DNA from: a virus
DNA length: 38,055 nt
Reading direction: 5' to 3' (one strand)
Virus record (IMG/VR): IMGVR_UViG_3300010399_000027
Coordinates: 1-38,055 of that record
A model generated the notes under the pieces. The model had not been told where the DNA came from and made no database searches. It worked only from the letters and a program-made list of their open reading frames with translations. This document shows positions 23,364-29,635 of this stretch, piece after piece. Every line of letters begins with the position of its first letter. Position 1 is the stretch's first letter. The position numbers and the translations under genes were made by a program.

Positions 23364-24000
23364 CTACGAAAAGCTCCGCCTTGCACACACCTTAGTGCAA
23401 AAAATCCACCTAGCAAAATTAATTCATTATCATAGTGAGCATGATGGAGATGAGTATTTTTTGTCCTTTCCTGGCGATACAAAACTAGAATCGTGGTCTT
23501 ATACCGAAGTTGACGACCTAATCACCAAACTCCAATCCCTACTTGTAGAACAAAAGCCCGAGCCAAAATACAAGGTTGGTGATACCGTTTGGTTTAATGA
23601 GTGTGATTCTCCATATGATTTTATAATAGATGAAGTTATTTGGCATGAATCCGGCATATATTTATATGACGACAAAGAAGAGCGTGAACTATACCCCTCC
23701 CGCGAAGCCCTAATCCAGAGTCAAATTAAACATTGGCAGGGATTGAGTGTAGAAAAGCCAGAATTAACCGCCTTCGAGTTAGCTCGCAAGACAGAAGAAT
23801 GCGACCACGACTTTGGCTCGATAGATGAAGGAATGCTGGCAAAAGATTTGGTCTGCATTAAATGCCATGAATTTCCATTTAAGGGGCATATTGTTGAGAC
23901 TGCGTGCAACCATGAAAGTGATGGCAATGTCACCGCTTTACTATGCAACCCACCTATATATAACTTTAGGTGCAAACACTGTGGGGAATTTTATAAATGA
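23356..24000 (+). CDS. 214-aa accessory protein with C-terminal zinc-binding cysteines
   Basis: The largest gene of this accessory cluster. Residues 70-130 form a YKVGDTVWFNECDSPYDFII domain, also present in diverged form in the gene at 25838. The C-terminal 65 residues carry C/H pairs (ECDHDFG, CIKCHEFP, CNHESDG, CKHCGEFYK) that could bind one or two zinc ions in a ribbon. It overlaps the neighbouring genes at both ends. I know no function; zinc ribbons in such phage proteins usually mediate protein or nucleic-acid contacts. Confidence 0.6.
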   Translation: MIDYEKLRLAHTLVQKIHLAKLIHYHSEHDGDEYFLSFPGDTKLESWSYTEVDDLITKLQSLLVEQKPEPKYKVGDTVWFNECDSPYDFIIDEVIWHESGIYLYDDKEERELYPSREALIQSQIKHWQGLSVEKPELTAFELARKTEECDHDFGSIDEGMLAKDLVCIKCHEFPFKGHIVETACNHESDGNVTALLCNPPIYNFRCKHCGEFYK

Positions 24001-24134
24001 TTAAATGGATAATATGCCTATTCATGAGCCATGATTTAGATTTAACTGATAAAAGAATGTTAAAAGATTTAGATTTTGGAACTACTTACACGCAGGCTTT
24101 TTGCAAAAGATGTAAGAAATATAGGTATTTATGA
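23997..24134 (+). CDS. 45-aa mini zinc-ribbon protein
   Basis: ATGA overlaps at both ends (23997 and 24131). The sequence has the pattern IICLFMSHDLD ... FCKRCKKYR, i.e. Cys, His and a C-terminal C-x-x-C, like the small phage proteins grouped as DUF1660. Probably folds around one zinc. Unknown role. Confidence 0.55.
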   Translation: MIKWIICLFMSHDLDLTDKRMLKDLDFGTTYTQAFCKRCKKYRYL

Positions 24135-24322
24135 TGAATGACTTCATAGAACTAAAACGAGAAGATGGTTCTCTGTTTTTGTTTAGTTCATCAACGGGCT
24201 GGGAAATAAACGATCGGGGAATGGAGCCAGCACATTGGAGCAACTACAAAGAAGGTCGCAATCTAAATTGTGGAAATACTTACAGAGAATTGTATATTAA
24301 ATTGGTAGATAAATATGAATGA
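24131..24322 (+). CDS. 63-aa accessory protein, unknown
   Basis: A compact mixed protein (DFIELKREDGSLFLFSSSTG, then WEINDRGMEPAHWSNYKEG) with one Cys. It starts ATGATG at 24131, either Met possible, coupled to the 45-aa gene. It overlaps the next gene by eight bases. Not recognised. Confidence 0.55.
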   Translation: MMNDFIELKREDGSLFLFSSSTGWEINDRGMEPAHWSNYKEGRNLNCGNTYRELYIKLVDKYE

Positions 24323-24545
24323 CTTCACAAAAGAAGAGCTAAAAGAAATATGGGAATCATTGGATGTTGAAAGGCTTCAAAGTGGCGTGTATGTATACAC
24401 GGAATTAATGAATAAAATCCAATCCATGATTGATAACTATTGCGACCACGAATGGGAAAATATGTGCTGCGCATGTGACTTATATCACATTTATTGCCAC
24501 AAATGCACCGCGGATATGGGGCATTTAAAGCAGAGGGTAGACTAG
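24315..24545 (+). CDS. 76-aa zinc-ribbon accessory protein, paralogue A
   Basis: N-terminal helix MNDFTKEELKEIWESLDVER, then MIDNYCDHEWENMCCAC and HIYCHKCTADMG, giving C/H and C-x-x-C pairs for zinc. It is clearly related to the next gene (24548), which begins MNQFTKEELTRMCDG and has MINNYCPH and HCTDCKEL. The tandem pair probably arose by duplication. Confidence 0.6.
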   Translation: MNDFTKEELKEIWESLDVERLQSGVYVYTELMNKIQSMIDNYCDHEWENMCCACDLYHIYCHKCTADMGHLKQRVD

Positions 24546-24547
24546 TG

Positions 24548-24862
24548 ATGAACCAATTTACGAAAGAAGAGCTAACACGCATGTGTGACGGCATAGTGCT
24601 TATAAAAAACACTTGCAGTATACGCGATTCGTTACGAGCTGAGCTTGATGCGTTAGACGCAAAGTTATGTGGCATGATTAATAACTACTGCCCCCACACC
24701 TCCGCAATCCCAAACTTTGGCATAGTAAAGCATTGCACTGATTGCAAAGAGCTTGTGGGTGGTGAGATTCGTAATGATGGAACGGTGGGATATACGATTC
24801 CAAAATATGAATATGCTAGAGAAGGTGATGTGGTTACGTATAAGCTTAAGGGGTTTAAATGA
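24548..24862 (+). CDS. 104-aa zinc-ribbon accessory protein, paralogue B
   Basis: Start ATG 24548 is chosen because the protein then begins MNQFTKEELTRM, matching its neighbour; an upstream in-frame extension overlaps paralogue A with unrelated sequence. Residues 45-66 contain NYCPH and HCTDC, a likely zinc site, followed by a short beta domain (GTVGYTIPKYEYAREGDVV). ATGA overlap with the next gene. Function unknown. Confidence 0.6.
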   Translation: MNQFTKEELTRMCDGIVLIKNTCSIRDSLRAELDALDAKLCGMINNYCPHTSAIPNFGIVKHCTDCKELVGGEIRNDGTVGYTIPKYEYAREGDVVTYKLKGFK

Positions 24863-25056
24863 TTATTTCAGAAAAACAAATTATAGACTTAGTGTTTTCT
24901 GTATATGAGTTTATTGGAGTACTCAAGCAACTTAAAAGACAAAACAATTTGTCCGAGGGTGGTGATGGGCTATTAAGCGACTGCATTTCCCTCCTGCAAG
25001 CTATAAAAGACCAGCAATCCACAGAATTAAGGAATATAAATGACCAAAATAATTAA
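24859..25056 (+). CDS. 65-aa helical accessory protein
   Basis: Almost entirely helical (IISEKQIIDLVFSVYEFIGV, then LLSDCISLLQAIKDQQ). Coupled by ATGA to the previous gene, and overlapping the secreted protein gene at 25040 by 17 bases. No membrane segment strong enough to call. Unknown. Confidence 0.55.
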   Translation: MIISEKQIIDLVFSVYEFIGVLKQLKRQNNLSEGGDGLLSDCISLLQAIKDQQSTELRNINDQNN

Positions 25057-25438
25057 AATAATTGCCCTGAGCCTACTTCCAATTTATCACGCATATGCGG
25101 TTGCCGTTATGTCAGGTGCAGCGGTTGGGGGAGCCGTAGCTGCAGCTGCTGCAGCAAATGCGGCAGAAAGAAATAGTCAATTGAATCAGGTTAGGTTGGG
25201 TGAGCAGAATGCCAATAAAAATGGCAATATCTCTGGGGTTTTTGTATGCAGTGCCAAGGACCCTGAAAGCCGAGGGTATTATGCTCGAGATTATACAAAA
25301 TGTTATTTTTGGAATTCAGATAAAGGGAATTATTCTGTATCCGTAAGTCAAATACCAGATGAATTTTTGCCAGGAAAAGAAATAGTTAATATTTTTTTGA
25401 ATACTCATGATAAAAAATTTGAATTTTATTATAGGTGA
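25040..25438 (+). CDS. Putative exported protein with Ala/Gly-rich segment
   Basis: A 132-aa protein with a signal-peptide-like N-terminus: Lys3/Lys6, a hydrophobic core IIALSLLPIYHAYAVAV, and possible cleavage after AYA. A small-residue membrane-like stretch follows (GAAVGGAVAAAAAANAAERN). The mature C-terminal 85 residues contain two Cys (FVCSAKD, KCYFWN) that could form a disulphide, and Tyr-rich beta segments. It is the only clearly exported product in the accessory operon, so an envelope function such as superinfection exclusion or surface modification is a reasonable inference, but unproven. Confidence 0.6.
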   Translation: MTKIIKIIALSLLPIYHAYAVAVMSGAAVGGAVAAAAAANAAERNSQLNQVRLGEQNANKNGNISGVFVCSAKDPESRGYYARDYTKCYFWNSDKGNYSVSVSQIPDEFLPGKEIVNIFLNTHDKKFEFYYR

Positions 25439-25441
25439 TAA

Positions 25442-25645
25442 ATGACTAACCCAGACTACAAACAAGCGGCAAGAGAAGTAAGGCTGTTACATGCGGCATT
25501 AGAAGGTGTGATGATGGGCTGCAAGGGTGGCGGATTTACTCATAGCCTGGTTTCAAATGTTCGCGCCAGGCTTCGAACCATACACAAAGATATAACTGGT
25601 GAATTTTCGTGTTCGTTAGAAGAAGATGACGAGGAGATGGGATAA
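25442..25645 (+). CDS. 67-aa helical accessory protein
   Basis: An amphipathic helical protein (YKQAAREVRLLHAALEGVM) with an acidic tail (SLEEDDEEMG). It starts three bases after the previous stop and shares one base with the next gene (TAATG). Unknown function. Confidence 0.55.
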   Translation: MTNPDYKQAAREVRLLHAALEGVMMGCKGGGFTHSLVSNVRARLRTIHKDITGEFSCSLEEDDEEMG

Positions 25646-25845
25646 TGGAAGACTTTGAAGAATGGAAAGCATGGTTTGACTCACACAAAGAACCGGACGG
25701 CACGATAAATTTAGATAAGCGCCCACATTTAGTTGACGAAATAAATAGGTGTATGGGGGTGCCGCCAAAGTCTTTTGATAACATTCCAGAAAATGCTGGT
25801 CATACTGTAAATTTCAATTTAGCGGAGATTGTTAGGAATGACTGA
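25645..25845 (+). CDS. 66-aa acidic accessory protein
   Basis: A small acidic protein, MEDFEEWKAWFDSHKEPDG at the N-terminus, with Trp/Phe-rich helical start and an NIPENAGHTVNF segment. One-base TAATG overlap upstream and eight-base overlap downstream. Unknown. Confidence 0.55.
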   Translation: MEDFEEWKAWFDSHKEPDGTINLDKRPHLVDEINRCMGVPPKSFDNIPENAGHTVNFNLAEIVRND

Positions 25846-26047
25846 CTTCAAAATAGCCGACACCGTATATTATTTTCAACACGTTGAAGATGGCACTCCC
25901 TTGGAAGAAGATGACTTGATTATAGCAAGTGAAAACTTTGAATATCTTGATGAATATACGTTGCAGAATTGCATATTAGGGAAATCCAAAAACGAAGTCA
26001 TAGACGCAATGATTGCGCATTTAACAAAGTTAAGAGAAGGGTTTTAA
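25838..26047 (+). CDS. 69-aa protein sharing a domain with the gene at 23356
   Basis: DFKIADTVYYFQHVEDGTPL aligns with YKVGDTVWFNECDSPYDF of the 214-aa protein, and both end in a helix with a similar EVIDAMIAHLTKL / EALIQSQIKHWQGL pattern. It is thus a stand-alone copy of that domain without the zinc ribbon. ATG 25838 is preferred to the TTG nine bases upstream; GGAG at 25824-25827 serves it. Function unknown. Confidence 0.6.
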   Translation: MTDFKIADTVYYFQHVEDGTPLEEDDLIIASENFEYLDEYTLQNCILGKSKNEVIDAMIAHLTKLREGF

Positions 26048-26049
26048 AA

Positions 26050-26352
26050 ATGGGCTGGATTAATTGCAGAGAAGAACTCCCCGAAAAACTGCAAAAGGTA
26101 TTGTTTGTTTGGGAAATGGACAATGGCATAAAAAATACATCTATGGGTTTTAGGTGTGATGCTGGTTGGAATATATACTTGCCGTATCATTCATTTGCTT
26201 TGAGCAACGAGACTGTTCGCGTAAGCCATTGGAGTTACCTGCCTCGGCTTTCCCCCAAAGATTTACCCGAAATTGAGGACGATTATTGCACTATTTGCAA
26301 GAAGAATCACTTACCTATGTCTACATGTTTTTTTAGTGAGGAGCAAGAATGA
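26050..26352 (+). CDS. DUF551-family protein
   Basis: A 100-aa protein with the DUF551 layout: MGWINCREELPEKLQKVLFV at the start and VSHWSYLPRLSPKDLP near residue 70-85. This family is frequent among phage accessory genes and has no known function. A C-terminal extension with CTICKKNH and a further Cys may bind zinc. Start ATG 26050 follows the previous stop by two bases; a longer frame upstream lies inside the preceding gene and was rejected. Confidence 0.75.
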   Translation: MGWINCREELPEKLQKVLFVWEMDNGIKNTSMGFRCDAGWNIYLPYHSFALSNETVRVSHWSYLPRLSPKDLPEIEDDYCTICKKNHLPMSTCFFSEEQE

Positions 26353-26522
26353 AATTTGAATGGGAGTTGGTAACCCACCGTGACGACTGCGAGACAACGC
26401 ATCGAGCAAAAGTTCCTGGTGGATGGGTATTAAGGGAGCAGGATTATTGGGGAAGTAGTGAAACAGTTGCTCTTGTATTCATAGCAGACCCACATCATTC
26501 ATGGACAATAGAAAATGACTAA
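26349..26522 (+). CDS. 57-aa accessory protein
   Basis: ATGA overlap with the DUF551 gene and eight-base overlap with the next. The protein (MKFEWELVTHRDDCETTHRA, then GGWVLREQDYWG and FIADPHHSW) is Trp/His-rich and looks like a small beta domain, similar in style to other early phage mini-proteins with GGW-x-L. Unknown. Confidence 0.6.
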   Translation: MKFEWELVTHRDDCETTHRAKVPGGWVLREQDYWGSSETVALVFIADPHHSWTIEND

Positions 26523-26742
26523 CCCCTGGGAATGCCCACGCTGTAAGCGTATGAATGCGCCTGGTACGCCATATTGTATGGGTTGTGTGCCTTATGAGTT
26601 ACCTGATTTTAAGTTAGCTGAATTCTCGCCGGACCTTAAGGGATGTGCCAATTGTGGTGGATATCACGGGGTTTTTGGTGGACAGCAGATCCAATGCATT
26701 GATTTGCAAAATGGGTTTAATCGTGGATTGCAGGAATTATAA
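26515..26742 (+). CDS. 75-aa zinc-finger protein, RanBP2-like
   Basis: WECPRCKRMNAPGTPYCMGC (residues 5-24) has the W-x-C-x2-C-x3-N-x6-C-x2-C layout of a RanBP2-type zinc finger, a fold that binds RNA or proteins. A second C-x-x-C (GCANCGG, about residue 43) may bind another metal. Overlaps both neighbours. Unknown target. Confidence 0.6.
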   Translation: MTNPWECPRCKRMNAPGTPYCMGCVPYELPDFKLAEFSPDLKGCANCGGYHGVFGGQQIQCIDLQNGFNRGLQEL

Positions 26743-26981
26743 TGCCCCTAATCACCGTCCGAGAAGACACCAAATGCTCACAATGCTTTAAGGAACATCC
26801 AGGCTTTAAGGCGGATTGCGACCACACTTTATGCAAGAACTATGTGATGTTTACGGGTTACGTTTGTCCGCATTGTTTGGCTAATAACACTGGCTATTTT
26901 AGTGTTTGCAAGATTGGAGAAGCGAGCGAAAAGGTCAGAGAAAAGTATGCAAGTGCAATTAAAAATCTAGCGGATAGATAA
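26742..26981 (+). CDS. 79-aa multi-cysteine zinc protein
   Basis: Contains KCSQCFKEH, DCDHTLCKN and VCPHCLANN, enough Cys/His ligands for two zinc sites, then a helical tail (KVREKYASAIKNLADR). It shares one base with the upstream gene (TAATG) and ends the 4-kb chain of small genes; 405 bases follow without a larger gene. Confidence 0.6.
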   Translation: MPLITVREDTKCSQCFKEHPGFKADCDHTLCKNYVMFTGYVCPHCLANNTGYFSVCKIGEASEKVREKYASAIKNLADR

Positions 26982-27147
26982 TATTTTATGCCCAACGATA
27001 CTTCAATAATTCTTAGATTAGCCTGGCATGATCGTAACGTGAACATCTGAGAAGAATGAGGGAAAATAGGGCGCCATTTTGGGAATTATGAACCCCCAAA
27101 CAATATTTGTTAGCTCATCTTCCCAGAAAAGCTCGCGAGTGCTAACA
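26982..27147. other. Noncoding region with inverted repeats upstream of the small RNA
   Basis: No gene seen. TTGGG/CCCAA can pair around 27083-27110, and GTTAGC (just before 27120) is mirrored by GCTAAC at 27141-27146, flanking the expected -35 region of the promoter at 27148. These could end the upstream operon and form a binding site controlling the RNA promoter, but neither is strong. Confidence 0.35.
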
Positions 27148-27156
27148 TGTTATAAT
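27148..27156 (+). promoter_or_regulatory. Extended -10 promoter for a small RNA
   Basis: TGTTATAAT is a perfect extended -10, identical to the one before the HNH gene. No clear -35 is present. Transcription should start near 27163. Confidence 0.6.
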
Positions 27157-27162
27157 TGATTG

Positions 27163-27295
27163 CACAATGCAAATTAATGAGCAGTTTCCAAAATGGAAAT
27201 AGCTAATTTTTAATAGCCAAGGATGGTCTAGTCAAACGGAAATTTATGAAAGTACAAAAAGAAAAACCCCGTGGCTGCAAAACTTTGGGGTTTTT
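27163..27295 (+). ncRNA. Candidate ~130-nt phage small RNA
   Basis: Bounded by the extended -10 at 27148-27156 and the terminator at 27262-27295, with no ribosome site plus open frame of note between them. Near the 5' end TTGCA/TGCAA (27160-27172) and TTTCCA-AAA-TGGAAA (27185-27199) can pair, then GCTA/TAGC around 27201-27217. The region between 27220 and 27260 is A-rich and mostly single-stranded, followed by a terminator with a T-run, the layout of a regulatory RNA. It precedes the replication genes. Target and conservation unknown. Confidence 0.55.
27262..27295 (+). terminator. Rho-independent terminator
   Basis: AAAAACCCC (27262-27270) pairs with GGGGTTTTT (27287-27295) around a 16-base loop, giving a T-run at the 3' end. 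It is symmetrical and would also work leftward. It ends the candidate small RNA and insulates the replication genes. Confidence 0.85.
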
Positions 27296-27386
27296 GAATG
27301 GGAGTGTAACGCTGAAAAATTTTACCTTAAAGGTGAACCGGCTTTTTATTACCTAAAATTTAACAACCCTACAGGAGAAGTATAGC

Positions 27387-27560
27387 ATGCCAGAAATAGA
27401 AAACAAGTACGTATTTAGCCCATTTTATAACAGGCTCAAGACTCAAAAGCGCAATCACGCTGAAGACATCGAGCAGTATTGTGCAAAGCATGGCATGCGG
27501 GAAGCCATAAAAGAAGATTTATTACATAAGCTAGAAGAGGTGTATTCAATATATTTTTAA
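27387..27560 (+). CDS. 57-aa protein before the replication genes
   Basis: AGGAG nine bases before ATG 27387 supports translation. The protein (MPEIENKYVFSPFYNRLKTQ, then KHGMREAIKEDLLHKLEEV) is charged and helical. It stands alone between two terminator-like hairpins (27262 and 27564), so it needs its own start of transcription or readthrough. Unknown function. Confidence 0.6.
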   Translation: MPEIENKYVFSPFYNRLKTQKRNHAEDIEQYCAKHGMREAIKEDLLHKLEEVYSIYF

Positions 27561-27563
27561 ATT

Positions 27564-27584
27564 AAAAACCCCCATTTCTGGGGG
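27564..27584. terminator. Hairpin terminator, better oriented leftward
   Basis: CCCCCA (27569-27574), loop TTTC, TGGGGG (27579-27584). On the + strand it is followed by a poor U-tract (CATTAATTT). On the - strand it is followed directly by TTTTTAATTT, an ideal leftward terminator. It may block antisense transcripts from the replication region or serve both directions. Confidence 0.65.
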
Positions 27585-27727
27585 CATTAATTTGGTAAGT
27601 TAAGAGCATCCATTACTCACTCAGCCTATTCTAAACCATTTTGCAAGGAGCAGAATGTTCACCGTCTAGGCCAAGAACTGTAATTCATGCTCTTAATAAA
27701 GTCAATACTTTTTTAGGAGATTATCAT

Positions 27728-28558
27728 ATGCAGCATTCATTCGATGTAGAAGTCGCAAAATTATACACCGTTCCTGTAGCAATTTTTTTAAATAATATAG
27801 CTTTCTGGATTGAGCATAATATTGCAAACGATAAACATTTCTATGAAGGGCGTTATTGGACTTTTAATTCTGTCAAAGCCTTTGCTGTTTTGTTTCCCTA
27901 CTGGACAGAAAAACAAGTCAGAACGACCATAAATAATGCAATAGAAGCAGGTCTGATAATTGTAGGAAACTTCAATAAACAGGGTTATGACCAAACTCAT
28001 TGGTATGCTCTAACCGAGCGCGGAATGCTCTATTATCCATCACTAAATAGCGCAAATAGTGGGCAAGAATCGATACAGACCGCGCCAGACTTGATTTGCC
28101 CAAAAGGGCAAATGGATTTGCCCAAAAGGGCAGACCTATACCAGATAGTAAACGCAGATGGTAAACAAAATAATAAACCCCCTTTTATTCCCCCTAAGAA
28201 AACCAAGCAGTTAAAACCAGTAGAATATCCCGAAGTACTTTATGAACCCCCAAAAAAAACAAAGTCTCTTAGCGTAGATGTTTTATCAGAATGCAATCCT
28301 CACAATATTCCTGAACAGATGCTTGATGACTGGAAGGCTTCCCGCAAAGCGCCGATTACGGTTACGGCATGGAATAGGCTTAATAAAGAACTAGAAAAAT
28401 TTAAGAAAGTAGGCCGCAATCCAATAGACGAATTTGAACGCATGGTTTCTCATGGCTGGCAATCACTAAGCTTCAAGTGGAGTAAAGATAATAAAACCGA
28501 TGATCTTGATCATACCTCAACTGCTTGGATTGATGATTTAGAGGGCATGCCAATATGA
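27728..28558 (+). CDS. Replication initiator, lambda O-like with internal origin
   Basis: A 276-aa protein. Residues 5-95 look like a winged-helix domain (VAIFLNNIAFWIEHNIAND, then YWTEKQVRTTINNAIEAG and HWYALTERGM) typical of phage replisome organisers. A linker around residues 122-175 is Lys/Pro-rich and encodes the iterons, and the C-terminal 90 residues are helical and probably contact the loader. In lambda-like phages such a protein binds iterons within its own gene, melts the origin and recruits the P protein. AGGAGA lies seven bases before ATG 27728; an upstream in-frame TTG (27641) was rejected. ATGA overlap with the P-like gene. Confidence 0.78.
   Translation: MQHSFDVEVAKLYTVPVAIFLNNIAFWIEHNIANDKHFYEGRYWTFNSVKAFAVLFPYWTEKQVRTTINNAIEAGLIIVGNFNKQGYDQTHWYALTERGMLYYPSLNSANSGQESIQTAPDLICPKGQMDLPKRADLYQIVNADGKQNNKPPFIPPKKTKQLKPVEYPEVLYEPPKKTKSLSVDVLSECNPHNIPEQMLDDWKASRKAPITVTAWNRLNKELEKFKKVGRNPIDEFERMVSHGWQSLSFKWSKDNKTDDLDHTSTAWIDDLEGMPI
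28093..28132. other. Putative replication origin: two palindromic iterons
   Basis: GATTTGCCCAAAAGGGCA occurs at 28093-28110 and again at 28115-28132, 22 bp apart (two helical turns). Each contains the palindrome TGCCC-AAAA-GGGCA. An A/T-rich run with AACAAAATAATAAA follows about 30 bases downstream, as in the lambda origin (iterons, then AT-rich melting region, inside the initiator gene). Two iterons are fewer than lambda's four. Confidence 0.7.
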
Positions 28559-29205
28559 AAACATTAGGTGAGATCGCAAAAGTTATTGATTTAAATACTT
28601 TTAAACAAGAATCTGAAAACAAAGAGCAAGATTCAATCAAAACCGCTGAAATTATAAATTGGTTATTTAAGCAAATAATTGCAATGTCACCAGCATACAA
28701 ACAGGCTTGGTCTAACAATGCTTATTTTGAGGCCGCTAAAAGACAATGGGTTTTAGGATTTCAGGAAGCAAAGTTGTTTGATATGGCAAAAATACATTTT
28801 GGATTATCAAGGCTGCGTGCTTCTGGAAGTGATTTTATACCATCCGTTGGTAAATTTATTAAAATGTGTACGCCCACGCCCGAGGATTTGGGTTTACCAT
28901 CCTTGCATTTAGCCTATGCTGAAGCTTGTAGGAACGCTCACCCATGCGCAGGTAATGAATGGTCACACGAGGTCGTAAGATTTGCAGGCAATAGTTGCAA
29001 ACATGAAATAGTCACATTATCAAGCCAGGAATCAAAAAAGATTTTTGCTTATCATTACGAAATTGCAACGAGAAAATTTATAAATGGCGAAAAATTTGAT
29101 TATAAGGAACCTGAAAAGGCTTTAGAAGAACAACCAATCTACAATGACAAACTTAAGGAGCAAACCATAGCAGACTTAAGAAAATTATTAGGAATGAAAA
29201 AGTGA
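28555..29205 (+). CDS. Helicase loader, lambda P-like
   Basis: A 216-aa protein of the lambda P family, which delivers the host DnaB helicase to the initiator at the origin. The family core is visible at residues 34-100: IINWLFKQIIAMSPAYKQAW, AAKRQWVLGFQEAKLF, then FGLSRLRASGSDFIPSVGKF and IKMCTP. It follows the O-like gene in an ATGA overlap, the same order as lambda O-P. The C-terminal 80 residues are charged. Last gene of the rightward early transcript; a 184-base convergent gap without a clear terminator follows. Confidence 0.85.
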   Translation: MKTLGEIAKVIDLNTFKQESENKEQDSIKTAEIINWLFKQIIAMSPAYKQAWSNNAYFEAAKRQWVLGFQEAKLFDMAKIHFGLSRLRASGSDFIPSVGKFIKMCTPTPEDLGLPSLHLAYAEACRNAHPCAGNEWSHEVVRFAGNSCKHEIVTLSSQESKKIFAYHYEIATRKFINGEKFDYKEPEKALEEQPIYNDKLKEQTIADLRKLLGMKK

Positions 29206-29389
29206 TCTCAGTATTAACTTTATCCCTATAAATTCCAAAGCCATTCCCAGAGCCATTGAGAGATTACAAAAATTTAATGCTTTGTAGTGGGTAAAATCAA
29301 AACCTCACCACGAGCCTTAAATTGCGTTTAAATGGCATGTGAATAATCAGACTTAAGGAATGGTGTTTTGGGATTAACATTATTTAGTA

Positions 29390-29593
29390 CTAACAAATCG
29401 GCTTACTTAAATATGAAATCAATCTATTATTTTCTTCTATTTCTCGCTCGTAAACTTCTTCACGTAGGATTTTGTAGTGTTTTGGGGCGTCAATACCTAT
29501 GCGAACTTGAAATCCCTTGACGCTTTCTACGGTAACGATTATGTCGCTACCTACAAAAACTCTTTGACCTGGTTTGCGCGTAAGAATAAGCAT
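29390..29593 (-). CDS. csrA: CsrA family RNA-binding translational regulator
   Basis: A 67-aa CsrA/RsmA homologue. The N-terminus MLILTRKPGQRVFVG, the central VESVKGFQVRIGIDAPKH and the C-terminal REEVYEREIEEN match the family, including the strand-1 LTRKxG and the REE-Y segment (Arg of REEVY) used in binding GGA RNA. CsrA dimers bind GGA in 5' leaders and usually repress translation. Start ATG 29593 follows AAGGA with a five-base spacer; upstream in-frame Met codons extend into the leader and were rejected. It ends the leftward small-gene operon but has its own promoter-like sequence (29705-29677). The ribosome site itself is a near-consensus CsrA site, implying autoregulation. Host-like csrA genes in phages are uncommon. 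Confidence 0.93.
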   Translation of the reverse strand: MLILTRKPGQRVFVGSDIIVTVESVKGFQVRIGIDAPKHYKILREEVYEREIEENNRLISYLSKPIC

Positions 29594-29595
29594 AC

Positions 29596-29605
29596 TCATC
29601 CTTGA
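29596..29605 (-). promoter_or_regulatory. CsrA-type binding site overlapping the csrA ribosome site
   Basis: The minus-strand sequence TCAAGGATGA (29605-29596) matches the CsrA consensus ACARGGAUGU at eight of ten positions and contains the csrA Shine-Dalgarno AAGGA. Binding here would block ribosomes, the classic CsrA autorepression mechanism. Confidence 0.65.
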
Positions 29606-29629
29606 TAATAGGTTGATGCGAGATAAAAT
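29602..29629 (+). promoter_or_regulatory. Rightward promoter inside the csrA leader
   Basis: TTGATA (29602-29607), 16-base spacer, TAAAAT (29624-29629), each five of six to consensus. It points away from csrA and would start near 29636, exactly at the first hairpin of the GGA-rich noncoding stretch. Confidence 0.55.
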
Positions 29630-29635
29630 CATGTC

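Noticed and set aside
24494-24547. Upstream start for the zinc-ribbon paralogue B
   Set aside because: The extra residues are read out of frame through paralogue A, and the similarity between the two paralogues begins exactly at ATG 24548.
27641-27727. Longer replication initiator beginning at TTG 27641
   Set aside because: The added 29 residues show no conservation pattern, and AGGAGA at 27715-27720 clearly serves ATG 27728.
29206-29389. Terminator between the convergent P-like and csrA genes
   Set aside because: Only a weak TCTCA/TGAGA pairing with a long loop and repeated AGCCATT words are present; no stem with a U-tract on either strand.
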